Source of the DNA: JBDRHL01 sp043816955
Lineage (GTDB): Bacteria; Planctomycetota; Phycisphaerae; Sedimentisphaerales; CAYZTY01
Length of the DNA stretch: 64,000 nucleotides
Direction of reading: 5' to 3'
Assembly (NCBI GenBank): GCA_043816955.1
Contig: JBDRHL010000190.1
Coordinates: 1-64,000, forward strand
The notes under the pieces were generated by a model. It searched no databases. It was not told the origin of the DNA and saw nothing but the letters and a program-made list of their open reading frames with translations. The position numbers were made by a program, and so were the translations under genes. Positions 50,945-59,272 of this stretch are shown piece by piece. Each line of letters begins with the position of its first letter. Position 1 is the first letter of the stretch.

Positions 50945-52375
50945 TTAACAGCTTATTGCTGCCTCCTGCCCGCTGTGCAGGGCAAGCTCAAAGCCGATTC
51001 GGCTGCCCTGTCCTGCTCTGCTGTCGGCGAATACCCGTCCATGGTGGACCTTTTCCACTATCTGTCTGACCAGACTCAAGCCAAGTCCGGTCCCCTCGGC
51101 GCAGCTTTTGTTTGCTTCAACTCTGTAAAACTTATCAAAAATATGTTTAATCTCATCTTCAGGAATACCGACACCCGTATCACAGACAGCTACGTTAACA
51201 ATGCCGTCTGCTTCATTGACTTCGCTCTCGACGCTGATAGTCCCCCCCTGCGGCGTGTACTTGACCGCGTTACCCAGAAGATTGACAATTACCTGCACAA
51301 GCATATCCTTATCTGCATATACACTGCCGAAAACCGCCGGTAAATGTTCCACTATCTGTATGCCTTTTTCCTGCGCCCGGCTTTGGACGATATTTACTGC
51401 TTCTTTAATCATCATTAAAATGCTGACCGGCTCTTTGTTTACCTTTATAAGTCCCGACTCGATCCGGGAAAGATTCAGAATATCGTCGATTAAATGACAA
51501 AGCCTTTTGCTCTGTTTCTGGATAACATCGTAGAATTCCCGGCAACCCTGCTCGTCTTGTACCTCGCCGTCGGCAAGCATCTCCGCACAAGCGGTTATCG
51601 ATGCCAGCGGCGTCTTCAATTCGTGTGAAACATGATTGACAAATTCATTTTTCAGTCTGGATATTTCTTTTTCGCGCGTTATGTCATGCAGGGATGAAAC
51701 TACCGCCCAAAACTGTCCTGACTCGTCAAAAATACATGAAGCGGTGCAGTCAAAAGTGCGCTGCCGACCTGCGGATGATAATTCTATCTCCCCTCTGGCA
51801 TTTACAAGCCCTCTTTGCCTGGCCTGGCGAATCAAAGCTGTGAGTTCTTCCCTGCCAACAAGAACGGATATATTGCGGTGCTCAATCTTTTCCGCATCAA
51901 ATCCGAAAAGCCTGCCAGCTGCCCTGTTGGCAGCCAGAACACAGTCTGAATCATCGGTGACAAAGACCGCGTCGCAAAGGCTGTTGATTACCGATTCGAA
52001 CCAGGATTTGCGATTCTGGCACAACTGAACCTTGAGGCGAAGCTCTTTTGTCTCATTCTCCAGTGCATGAATCCGGCCTGCGCAGTGCTTCGACCACGTA
52101 TCTATCGCTTCATCCAGCATCCCTGCTGTTGTGGGAGTGTGTAGCTGGCCTGATACTGCCCGGTTGTCTTTTAATTTTTCGATGGTATTTGTGATACAGT
52201 TGTGGAATTTCAATCCATACCAGCCAAGCAAGAGGATTCCGATAAAAGCCAGACACAGCAATACCCATGCAGTTGGAGCGGCTGATTCCCATGAGGTATA
52301 AAAACATACATATACAGCCAGGCTCGCCGCCGCTGCCGCAAGAACAACCAGATACAGTTTTCTTTGCCGGTTCAA
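50945..52375 (-). CDS. Membrane-bound PAS sensor histidine kinase
   Basis: A 476-residue kinase with two N-terminal membrane helices (about 5-58), a PAS domain ('VTDDSDCVLAANRAAGRLFG'), the H-box 'EFVNHVSHELKTPLAS' and an intact ATPase domain ('VIVNLLGNAVKYTPQGG', 'GTGLGLSLVRQIVEK'). The TTG start has AAGGTG seven bases before it. The gene lies between pilO and the response regulator gene, so the phosphorelay is built into the pilus-like operon. Confidence 0.94.
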   Translation of the reverse strand: MNRQRKLYLVVLAAAAASLAVYVCFYTSWESAAPTAWVLLCLAFIGILLLGWYGLKFHNCITNTIEKLKDNRAVSGQLHTPTTAGMLDEAIDTWSKHCAGRIHALENETKELRLKVQLCQNRKSWFESVINSLCDAVFVTDDSDCVLAANRAAGRLFGFDAEKIEHRNISVLVGREELTALIRQARQRGLVNARGEIELSSAGRQRTFDCTASCIFDESGQFWAVVSSLHDITREKEISRLKNEFVNHVSHELKTPLASITACAEMLADGEVQDEQGCREFYDVIQKQSKRLCHLIDDILNLSRIESGLIKVNKEPVSILMMIKEAVNIVQSRAQEKGIQIVEHLPAVFGSVYADKDMLVQVIVNLLGNAVKYTPQGGTISVESEVNEADGIVNVAVCDTGVGIPEDEIKHIFDKFYRVEANKSCAEGTGLGLSLVRQIVEKVHHGRVFADSRAGQGSRIGFELALHSGQEAAISC

Positions 52376-52393
52376 TTCAGCACCTTCTTTCTT

Positions 52394-52996
52394 TTACTTT
52401 ACGCCCTGATTAGCCATCTGCTTTATCAATGCCTGCTGATTCGATTGGTGTTTCAGCTCGCTGTTTCTGTAATAAACATAAATCTCCATTGCCATTTCCA
52501 TATTATCAGGATAATCCGATGCGGATGATAGGCACGAATGGCCGATCCGTACCAGCCTCTCACAGTGCTCCAGCGACTCAACAAGTCCGAGTATCTGCTG
52601 AAAGCTGCCCGTACATCGGATACTGACGGGGACCTGCACAATATCATCATCTTCTGAGGGAATCTCATTGCCGAAAATAATCGCTTCTGCTTTGAGGCTG
52701 TGTTCATCAATCGCCTTTAACAACTGCTCAGAAAAAGGCCCCAGGTCCCTGTGCATCGGGATTTTCGCATCGAAATTTCCGACTATCTCCCGCTGCTTCC
52801 GAAGCTCGGCTCGAACGATGGGTAGTTGTTCCAGATTGGCAATTTTTGTTGCAATCGCAAATTCATGCTTCAATTTTGCCTCACTTGCTGCTTCGACGCG
52901 CCTTTGAAGTGGCAGGCATTTCAACAGCAGAAATGCTGCTGAGGTTATCAGGAACATGATAATCACAATAAGATCTCTGCGATTCCGGAATCTCAT
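52394..52996 (-). CDS. PilO-like inner-membrane platform protein
   Basis: A 200-residue protein with an N-terminal membrane helix ('LIVIIMFLITSAAFLLLKCL'), a coiled coil and a ferredoxin-like C-terminal domain ('VQVPVSIRCTGSFQQILGLV'). This is the PilO pattern. PilN and PilO form a periplasmic heterodimer in type IV pilus machines. The ATGA overlap with the PilN-like gene and the PilM gene before that give the PilMNO order. No PilP or PilQ gene follows; a kinase gene does. Confidence 0.75.
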   Translation of the reverse strand: MRFRNRRDLIVIIMFLITSAAFLLLKCLPLQRRVEAASEAKLKHEFAIATKIANLEQLPIVRAELRKQREIVGNFDAKIPMHRDLGPFSEQLLKAIDEHSLKAEAIIFGNEIPSEDDDIVQVPVSIRCTGSFQQILGLVESLEHCERLVRIGHSCLSSASDYPDNMEMAMEIYVYYRNSELKHQSNQQALIKQMANQGVK

Positions 52997-53583
52997 CGAA
53001 CAGCCTCCTTCACTTTGCCGGGATCACTTGTACAACAGCAGATGATTTCAAACTCTACAAGCGCCGGATCGTGGATTCTTTTGAGTAATCGCGGCTCGAC
53101 CGTATCGAAAAGCCTGAACCCAGCCAGCTTTTTCACAAAACATGTAACCTCATCGCAGCTTCGGACGGTGCCTTTTATCAGGACCGTGTATTTGCTGCCC
53201 GGATTCTGCCTGTCTATCGGAATAGAATCGATCATGATTATGCCCAGCCCGACATCCGTGGAGGACAGGGACTTTATCCCGCTGAGCAGCTCGGAAACAT
53301 TTATTGGCGAGCCATACTTTTCCAGAATTGCGGCGTTTTCGTATAATGAAACAAGCTCGTTTCTGCCTGCCGCAATATCCGTCAGCACCGGTCCGGTGAT
53401 TTTCTCTTCCGCAACCAGCCGGTTCGTCCGTGCCTCAAGATTCGAAAGAGTCAATCTGCTGCAGAAGCCCCATGTAACCATCACAATAAAAACACAGCTC
53501 ATCACAATACACTGAGTATGATAGAACCGACGGTTTCGCCGGTTACACCTGTACCAGTCAGGAAGAAAATCTATTTCATACAT
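52993..53583 (-). CDS. PilN-like inner-membrane platform protein
   Basis: A 196-residue protein with a short N-terminus, 'YEIDFLPDWYRCNRRNRR', matching the INLLPWR-type motif by which PilN docks on PilM, one membrane helix (about 23-45) and a periplasmic coiled coil and small domain. The start overlaps pilM by eight bases and the stop overlaps pilO by four. The short basic N-terminus is close to canonical, so binding to the PilM-like protein is expected. Confidence 0.78.
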   Translation of the reverse strand: MYEIDFLPDWYRCNRRNRRFYHTQCIVMSCVFIVMVTWGFCSRLTLSNLEARTNRLVAEEKITGPVLTDIAAGRNELVSLYENAAILEKYGSPINVSELLSGIKSLSSTDVGLGIIMIDSIPIDRQNPGSKYTVLIKGTVRSCDEVTCFVKKLAGFRLFDTVEPRLLKRIHDPALVEFEIICCCTSDPGKVKEAVR

Positions 53584-54691
53584 ATTCAGTTTCCTCCACC
53601 ACTGCTGGTTTCCATCCCTTCAGGCATGACCCGGCAGCTACAGCAAGCTCACTGAACTTGTCCTGCCCATTCCGTTGGGTTTCCATGCTGCCTGCAGAAA
53701 AATCCTTCAGAGGTTCAGCAACCGTCACCGGCAAAGCAAGTCTCCGGCAGCAGGTCTCTGCAAAACGGCTGTCGCAGACCTCGCCCCCGCTCAGGATCAT
53801 CTCAGCCGGCCTTTGTCCGCGGAACGTTACCGCGTAATAACGCACACACATCGATATCTGGCTGACAAGTTCTTCGATGACCTCCTGTGTTACATCGTTT
53901 ATTATCTGTTGCATCTGGGCGTCGATTGTCTCCGAACTCGCACCTGTCCTGATCTGGGTCCGCAACAGTGCAGCCTCTTCGGGATTAACCTGCACCTTTG
54001 CCGAGATTGCAGCATCGATTTTCTCGCCGCCGCCGCCGCGTATCTGCCTGACAAACCCGATGTGCCTGCCTTGAGTTATCACCACAGTTGTATAGCAACT
54101 GCCGATATCGACAAAAACATTCACCGTCTCTTTATCGTTCTGCCGCCGCAAAGACCTCTGGAAATTCCGAAACAACGCGCATGGGACACTGTCTATGCCC
54201 ACCGGAGACAACCCGCATTTCTCAAGAAATTCAATATGGCTTCCTATGGCTTCATTGCCTGCCGCAAAGACTATCAATTCCTGTTTTTTTTGTCCCCCAT
54301 AGCCGATATTGCCTGCGGCGATGTATTTGACGGTATTCACCGCTCCGTCTATGCCGAGCCGAGCCAGAGTTTCCTGTGGGATTTCATCGCCTTGTTCAAA
54401 GGTGTCGACTGGATCGATACGCAGAATCTTCACCCTGAGATCATCGTTTGACAGGCAGGAAACAACCTCGCGACCGCGAAAGCCGCCTGTTGCAAGCATC
54501 GAGTTAATTGCCGAACTGGCAAAGGCAAGCTGCCCATTTCTGCCATTACGAAGTGAATAATCGAAAGCGACCTTATCTGCGGCCAGAACACTGATGCGCC
54601 CGCGACTGAAAACCAGTTGAACCATCTTAACCGAGTCGTGGCCTATATCCAGCCCGATGGGGCTGACTTTATGCAGCAAAAAACCATACAT
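53576..54691 (-). CDS. pilM: PilM-like actin-fold protein
   Basis: A 371-residue actin-like ATPase-fold protein of the PilM/FtsA type: 'IGLDIGHDSVKMVQLVFSRG' (phosphate 1), 'NVFVDIGSCYTTVVITQG' (phosphate 2), the connecting 'GGGGEKIDAAI', and 'MILSGGEVCDS' (adenosine). It would sit on the cytosolic face and bind the PilN N-terminus. Its stop overlaps pilN by eight bases. The length and motifs are normal for PilM. Confidence 0.88.
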   Translation of the reverse strand: MYGFLLHKVSPIGLDIGHDSVKMVQLVFSRGRISVLAADKVAFDYSLRNGRNGQLAFASSAINSMLATGGFRGREVVSCLSNDDLRVKILRIDPVDTFEQGDEIPQETLARLGIDGAVNTVKYIAAGNIGYGGQKKQELIVFAAGNEAIGSHIEFLEKCGLSPVGIDSVPCALFRNFQRSLRRQNDKETVNVFVDIGSCYTTVVITQGRHIGFVRQIRGGGGEKIDAAISAKVQVNPEEAALLRTQIRTGASSETIDAQMQQIINDVTQEVIEELVSQISMCVRYYAVTFRGQRPAEMILSGGEVCDSRFAETCCRRLALPVTVAEPLKDFSAGSMETQRNGQDKFSELAVAAGSCLKGWKPAVVEETEYV

Positions 54692-54703
54692 CGTTGTAAA
54701 CCT

Positions 54704-55228
54704 CTAGCGAATATTTATGAAGCCTGTCGTAGGCTCAACTTCAACAACCAGGCTGTGGCCGGAGTTGCTCAGCTTGATGCGCCCGTTGCGCAACTGTCTA
54801 CCCTGCTCGTTCCAGGGACACCCAAGATAATCGAACTCGAGTCGCATTGCCGAATCAAAATCAACCTCACTGATTTGCACTTTTCTGAGGTGGCGTAGTG
54901 CCCCTAAATCCACAACATAAGCTATGCCGTCCTGCACCGGGTGGCCGATTGCCCGGCCTGACGCGTCTTCGATCCAGTAATGTATCCGTTCTTCATCAAA
55001 AACTATGGCGTGCCTTTGCTGCCGGCTCATAGCCAGGCTCTGGGCATATTCGATATCTGTTGCCAGGATACTTGCCGCACGATAAAGTCGCATACTTGAT
55101 GCGGAGCTGAACATCGGCTGAACCAGCAAGCCCACAACCAGCAGAACCACCGCGGTAATTCCGATCTGCCACGGGCTTAGCAGTGCCCTTTGTCTTGTTC
55201 TGTTTTGTGTTTGAGTCAGTACGCGCAT
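54704..55228 (-). CDS. GspH/FimT-like pseudopilin without a standard prepilin leader
   Basis: A 174-residue protein. The hydrophobic helix (about 20-40, 'GITAVVLLVVGLLVQPMF') and the following 'RAASILATDIEYAQSLAMSR' match GspH/FimT minor pseudopilins, as does the beta-rich remainder. The segment before the helix ('RALLSPWQI') lacks Gly at -1, the aromatic +1 residue and Glu at +5 that prepilin peptidase recognises. It may stay unprocessed and act as a fixed membrane protein. A 42-aa peptide gene overlaps its start, and pilM starts 12 bases after its stop. Confidence 0.72.
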   Translation of the reverse strand: MRVLTQTQNRTRQRALLSPWQIGITAVVLLVVGLLVQPMFSSASSMRLYRAASILATDIEYAQSLAMSRQQRHAIVFDEERIHYWIEDASGRAIGHPVQDGIAYVVDLGALRHLRKVQISEVDFDSAMRLEFDYLGCPWNEQGRQLRNGRIKLSNSGHSLVVEVEPTTGFINIR

Positions 55229-55344
55229 CGGGGCTCCATCAATACCGCTGCGATAAGCAGCGCAGTGATTATGATGATTACCTTGAGCAGCAGGGTATCT
55301 TGAATCAGGCTCTCGAATTCCCTGGTAAGTTTTACATTAAACAT
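55216..55344 (-). CDS. 42-residue small membrane protein upstream of the pseudopilin gene
   Basis: A short frame too small for usual gene calls. GGAG at 55350-55353 lies five bases before the ATG at 55344. The peptide has a charged N-terminus (KLTREFESLIQD) and one hydrophobic helix (about residues 18-36, 'LLLKVIIIITALLIAAVLM'). It overlaps the start of the GspH-like gene by 13 bases, which suggests coupling. It could be a membrane partner or a leader peptide; homology is unknown. Confidence 0.6.
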   Translation of the reverse strand: MFNVKLTREFESLIQDTLLLKVIIIITALLIAAVLMEPRCAY

Positions 55345-55650
55345 GCGACTCCTTAAGAAACACCCTTAGAGATTCTAAATTCCGTCCATGAGTTTTTTCG
55401 TCTGTAAGCAGGGTGGTCTTTAGTTGCCTTTTCCCCGTTAACTCCTTGAATAGATTAAATTTGCGAAAGGCTGTCCGCATTTTCGGACCATCTGCGTACA
55501 TTTATCATCATACTGCGAAGACCTTGCGGATTTTACGCGCGCAAAAAAGGACCGGGAATCGATTTCCCATCGATCCCGGTCAATTTAACGGCTGAGGCGA
55601 GAAGTTTTCAAAAACCCTTCATAGCTGCCTTTATCGGACGATCTGTCCGA
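55345..55650 (-). other. Intergenic stretch between pseudopilin gene and pilus operon
   Basis: This 306-base gap holds the terminator at 55543-55580 and the leader of the operon beginning at 55344. A TAGAAT on the minus strand near 55373-55378 could be the -10 of that operon, but no good -35 is found at the right distance. No coding sequence is seen. Confidence 0.4.
55543..55580 (-). terminator. Rho-independent terminator of the pseudopilin gene
   Basis: On the minus strand ACCGGGATCGAT and ATCGATTCCCGGT form a stem with one bulged base (55551-55580), followed by CC and six T residues (55543-55548). It lies about 70 bases after the stop at 55651. Confidence 0.82.
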
Positions 55651-56058
55651 TCAAAGACCCGCATGTCCGGGACTATCAGCCTGAAAGAGTCCGCTGACTG
55701 TATCGAGCCGCCAGCCATGCGTATTTGCAGGCGCAGCAGGCCCGTCAAACCGAACGGTATTCAGGCCGTTGAAGGGATTGACAGGTATCCGCTGCACATA
55801 AGGGCCGTACCCATCGATCGTGCCGGTCATTGCCGCCTCAAATTCCTCGAAACTTCTTGCAGAAGGAAGATTATGACAATGCTGAATCTTGTACAATTCA
55901 AGTTGTGAACGGATCGTTTGAAGCCCGGCTGCAAGGTCTGATATTTTCGCTTCATTGCTGGCGTTTGTAAACTGAGGTATCGCAATTGCCGCGATAATGC
56001 CCATTACCACGACAATTATCAGTATCTCGGTCATTGTAAAGCCTATTTTCGTCCCCAT
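55651..56058 (-). CDS. Type II secretion/type IV pilus major pseudopilin (GspG-like)
   Basis: A 135-residue protein with the prepilin signal 'KIGFTMTEILIIVVVMGI': cleavage after Gly leaves Phe1 and Glu5, then the hydrophobic helix. The rest is a short GspG-like globular part. An upstream frame begins at 56130, but GGGAGA precedes the ATG at 56058 and the promoter at 56102-56130 places the mRNA start near 56095, so the later start is right. It is a single-gene unit with its own terminator, next to the PilMNO operon, and the likely substrate of a type II secretion or pilus machine. Confidence 0.88.
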   Translation of the reverse strand: MGTKIGFTMTEILIIVVVMGIIAAIAIPQFTNASNEAKISDLAAGLQTIRSQLELYKIQHCHNLPSARSFEEFEAAMTGTIDGYGPYVQRIPVNPFNGLNTVRFDGPAAPANTHGWRLDTVSGLFQADSPGHAGL

Positions 56059-56101
56059 TTTTAATCTCCCATTTAGAAATTGAATATCGTTCTCTAAGCA
56101 A

Positions 56102-56130
56102 AATATAGAAAACAACTCAGCGTGTGGCAA
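56102..56130 (-). promoter_or_regulatory. Promoter of the pseudopilin gene, TTGCCA-N17-TATATT
   Basis: -35 (56125-56130) and -10 (56102-56107) match consensus 5/6 each with the ideal 17-base spacer. The transcript should start near 56095, with a leader of about 37 bases. Confidence 0.72.
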
Positions 56131-56201
56131 ATTTGATGAGAAAAAAATCCTGAATGATCTGCCAAATACCCCCGCTCCGCCCGGTGAACAACCTTTTTGC
56201 T

Positions 56202-56651
56202 CTAAAGTCCGATATAAACAGGCAATGATGTTATACGAATTGTGCGGTCATTAGGACCGCAATGTGACAGCTCTATCCGGATTATTTCCAGTCCTGCTAG
56301 AGCCCTCTCGATTTTATCGGCCCATTCGATCATCACAACCGAATCGGCATAACAGTAATCATCGAATCCGAGCATCTCAAATTCCGCAATGGATTCCAGA
56401 CGATAAGCGTCGATGTGAAATACATCCAGCCTGCCGCCCCGGTATTCATTGATTATGACAAAAGTGGGACTGTTGACATTGCGCAAATCCACCGAGCCCA
56501 AACCCGCGGCAATTCCCTTTATAAGGTGTGTCTTGCCTGTACCCAGTGTCCCCACCAGGCCGATAATCTCCCCGCCTTTTAACTGCTCGCCGATTCGCCT
56601 GCCCAGCGATATTGTTTCATCGACACTATGTGAGACAATTTCAAAAGCCAT
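56202..56651 (-). CDS. tsaE: tRNA threonylcarbamoyladenosine biosynthesis ATPase
   Basis: A 149-residue TsaE (YjeE). Walker A is 'VGTLGTGKT'; 'NSPTFVIINEYRGG' and 'HIDAYRLESIAEFEMLGFDD' are typical. TsaE hydrolyses ATP to reset the TsaBDE complex during t6A synthesis. It follows thiL by 19 bases, as third gene of argH-thiL-tsaE. Its partner TsaD is encoded at 14249, in another operon on the opposite strand. Confidence 0.94.
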   Translation of the reverse strand: MAFEIVSHSVDETISLGRRIGEQLKGGEIIGLVGTLGTGKTHLIKGIAAGLGSVDLRNVNSPTFVIINEYRGGRLDVFHIDAYRLESIAEFEMLGFDDYCYADSVVMIEWADKIERALAGLEIIRIELSHCGPNDRTIRITSLPVYIGL

Positions 56652-56670
56652 TCACAAGCCCAAAACATGA

Positions 56671-57591
56671 TCAGCCCAGATGATCGTACCCTTCCGGCTC
56701 CAGCGCCCTGACTTGGCCGTCTTCCATCTTAATTCCAACTTCATCGCCTTGGCGAATATTTCCAATTACTGTAATTTTCACGCCCCCGATATCCAGGGTC
56801 TCAGGAACCCTCTGCGTTTCAGCACTAACCGTAAACAGAAGCTCAAAATCCTCGCCGTCATTTAGTGCGCTATCAAGAGGATTTTTGCTTTTCATCGCCT
56901 CGGTGCTAATTGGTATTTTCGAAGCCTCAATTACAGCACCCACGCCGCTGGCTTTGCAGATACGGTTCAGGTCCGTGCTCAAGCCGTCGCTTATATCAAT
57001 CATCGAATGAATCTCAACCACTGCAGCAAGCCTGATCGCCTCTTCCACCCTCGGCGTGAAACTGAGATGTCTGCCTGCCGAAGCTGCCCCAAGTGCACCT
57101 GTAACACAAATCAGATCACCTGCTTTTGCGCCATTTCGCCTTATCGCGCGATTTCCAACACGTTCGCTCAGCATGGCGACATTTACAGCGAATCTGCCTG
57201 ACCGTACTTTCCACCGGGTAATATCACCCCCGACAAGCTCACAGCCGAACGGCTTACCCGCACAGATGATACCATGATGCAGTTCCTTCAACTGCCCGGC
57301 ACCAAATTCTTTCGGCAGGGCCACCGAAACAACCGCACACAAAGGCCTGGTTGCCATAGCAGCACAGTCACTCAGACTCGCCGCCATTGCTTTATACCCT
57401 GCCTGGGCCGGGCCGACCTTACGCAGATCGAAATGCACGCCGTCCAGCAGCATGTCCGTAGTGATAAGAACCGTGCTGCCTGCGATACGGACTTCAGCCA
57501 TATCATCCCCGATGCCGATTGGAAACCGCTGTTCATCCAGCCTGCTTTGGCTTGCGAACCACGCTGTTATAAAATCTTCGGTGTTGTTCAT
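56671..57591 (-). CDS. thiL: Thiamine-monophosphate kinase
   Basis: A 306-residue ThiL, which phosphorylates thiamine monophosphate to the active diphosphate with ATP. It shows the family's 'FPIGIGDDMAEV', 'TTDMLLDGVHFD', 'LVGGDITRW', 'VTGALGAASAG' and 'MIDISDGLSTDL', Asp residues that bind Mg-ATP. Normal length. The ATG overlaps the argH stop by four bases (ATGA). Confidence 0.94.
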   Translation of the reverse strand: MNNTEDFITAWFASQSRLDEQRFPIGIGDDMAEVRIAGSTVLITTDMLLDGVHFDLRKVGPAQAGYKAMAASLSDCAAMATRPLCAVVSVALPKEFGAGQLKELHHGIICAGKPFGCELVGGDITRWKVRSGRFAVNVAMLSERVGNRAIRRNGAKAGDLICVTGALGAASAGRHLSFTPRVEEAIRLAAVVEIHSMIDISDGLSTDLNRICKASGVGAVIEASKIPISTEAMKSKNPLDSALNDGEDFELLFTVSAETQRVPETLDIGGVKITVIGNIRQGDEVGIKMEDGQVRALEPEGYDHLG

Positions 57592-58976
57592 CGTTCTGCC
57601 AATACCTTGTCCCAGTAAGCTACCTGTTTACGGGCCTGGTCGGTACCGGCTGATCCTTCGGTAACATATTTGCTGACGACGTTGACAGAACCGAGATTTT
57701 CATAGACGTCCTGTTCGATCACCCCGCAGAATCTCCTGAAATCATCTATCGCAACTTCACTGAGTTTTTTACCCTGTTTCTCACACTCAGCAACGATCGT
57801 GCCGACTACCTGATGGGCTTGACGGAAAGCGATCCCTTTCCGGACCAGGTATTCCGCCAGGCAGGTTGCGTCAGGAAAGCCTTTATCAATACCATCTGTT
57901 ATTTTTTTGACATCGAACTGAGTATGTGAAACAATCGCTTCTGCCATATCGACACAGGCACAACTCGTATCAGCAGCATCAAAAACAGCCACCTTGTCCT
58001 CCTGCAGGTCGCGATTATATGTCGAAGGCTGTGCCTTCAGTATTGTCAGTATCGCCGTCAACGCCCCATAAACCCTGCCTGTTTTGCCGCGAATCAGTTC
58101 CAGCGTATCGGGATTGCGTTTCTGCGGCATCATGCTCGACGATGTGCAGTATGCGTCATCAACCTGAACAAATCCGAATTCCGTCGAACAATAAATAATC
58201 CAGTCCTCGGCAAGTCTTGACAGGTGCGCTGCGATCAGGCTGCAGTCAAAAATAAACTCCGCACAGAAATCCCGGTCGCTTACCGCGTCGATACTGTTGT
58301 AGTTGATATCCGCAAAGCCAAGCTGTCTGGCGGTGCTTTCCCTGTCCAGCGGCAAAGTAGAGCCTGCAACCGCACCGCTTCCCAGGGGAGAAATATTTAA
58401 CAGCCTTCGACAGTTCCCCAGCCGCGTGTAATCTCTTTGTATCTGTTCAACAAAACTCAGCAGGTAGCAGGCTATGACTATCGGCTGAGCACGCTGAAAG
58501 TGCGTATAAGCTGGCATGACGGCATCGGTATATTTAGCCGCCAGCCGGAGCAGCGCCTTTTGAAGCAAAGTCAATTTGGCTTGAAGCAGCTCGATCTCAT
58601 CGCGCATCCAGAGCCGCATGTCCGTCGCCACCTGGTCATTTCTGCTCCTTCCCGTGTGAAGCTTCATGCCCGCCTCGCCTGTCTTATCCACAAGCGCAGC
58701 TTCTATCGCCATGTGAATATCCTCGTATATCTTATCGAACCTGAACCTGCCTGCCGCTATCTCTTCGGAGATTTCCACAAGAGCATCCCGAATCTGCCTG
58801 AACTCATCTTTGCTTATCAGCTTCTGCTCTGCAAGCATCTGCGCGTGTGCTATCGAACCGACGATGTCATACTTGTACAATCTTTTGTCGAATGACAGCG
58901 ATTCAACAAAATCCACGGCAAGCTCATCAGTCCTGCCCCCAAGCCGGTTTTCCCAGCTCTTCTTAGGTTCCGTCAT
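57588..58976 (-). CDS. argH: Argininosuccinate lyase
   Basis: A 462-residue enzyme cleaving argininosuccinate to arginine and fumarate. The fumarase/aspartase-superfamily signature is 'SSSMMPQKRNPDTLELIRG', with 'HTGRSRNDQVATDMRLWM' and 'THFQRAQPIVI' upstream. A frame continues to 59012, but AGGAG lies seven bases before the ATG at 58976, and the promoter at 59015-59042 starts the mRNA near 59008. It has no ArgA domain at its C-terminus; the acetyltransferase at 38591 could supply that activity. First gene of argH-thiL-tsaE. Confidence 0.97.
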   Translation of the reverse strand: MTEPKKSWENRLGGRTDELAVDFVESLSFDKRLYKYDIVGSIAHAQMLAEQKLISKDEFRQIRDALVEISEEIAAGRFRFDKIYEDIHMAIEAALVDKTGEAGMKLHTGRSRNDQVATDMRLWMRDEIELLQAKLTLLQKALLRLAAKYTDAVMPAYTHFQRAQPIVIACYLLSFVEQIQRDYTRLGNCRRLLNISPLGSGAVAGSTLPLDRESTARQLGFADINYNSIDAVSDRDFCAEFIFDCSLIAAHLSRLAEDWIIYCSTEFGFVQVDDAYCTSSSMMPQKRNPDTLELIRGKTGRVYGALTAILTILKAQPSTYNRDLQEDKVAVFDAADTSCACVDMAEAIVSHTQFDVKKITDGIDKGFPDATCLAEYLVRKGIAFRQAHQVVGTIVAECEKQGKKLSEVAIDDFRRFCGVIEQDVYENLGSVNVVSKYVTEGSAGTDQARKQVAYWDKVLAER

Positions 58977-59014
58977 TTCCATACTCCTGAAAGAATTTAC
59001 CCGCCTGCGCACTT

Positions 59015-59042
59015 ACTATAAGACATTAATATCCCATGTCAA
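59015..59042 (-). promoter_or_regulatory. argH: Promoter of argH, TTGACA-N16-TATAGT
   Basis: A perfect -35 (59037-59042) and a 5/6 -10 (59015-59020) on the minus strand. Transcription should begin near 59008. No ARG box is recognisable. Confidence 0.72.
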
Positions 59043-59235
59043 GAACCACCATTGCCGCCTGTGTCCTGTTTGTACATCTTTTCTCTTGTTTTTTCACTTG
59101 AAAATTTATTATTATGCTGTAAATATGTACAATGACCGAAGACGCCTGTTTATTTGCCGGAAAACACACCAAAACTGTTGCTACAAAAGTCCCTGCTGCA
59201 CATTCTCTATCCGTATAGCTGTATATCTTTTCTGC

Positions 59236-59263
59236 TTGAAATTATCCCCCAATGCCGTAAATT
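59236..59263 (+). promoter_or_regulatory. Candidate promoter of the GNAT-HDAC gene, TTGAAA-N16-TAAATT
   Basis: -35 TTGAAA (5/6) and -10 TAAATT (4/6) lie 16 bases apart. Transcription would start near 59270, just before the ATG at 59273, and there is no ribosome binding site, so translation is probably leaderless. Confidence 0.45.
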
Positions 59264-59272
59264 GTACATTGT

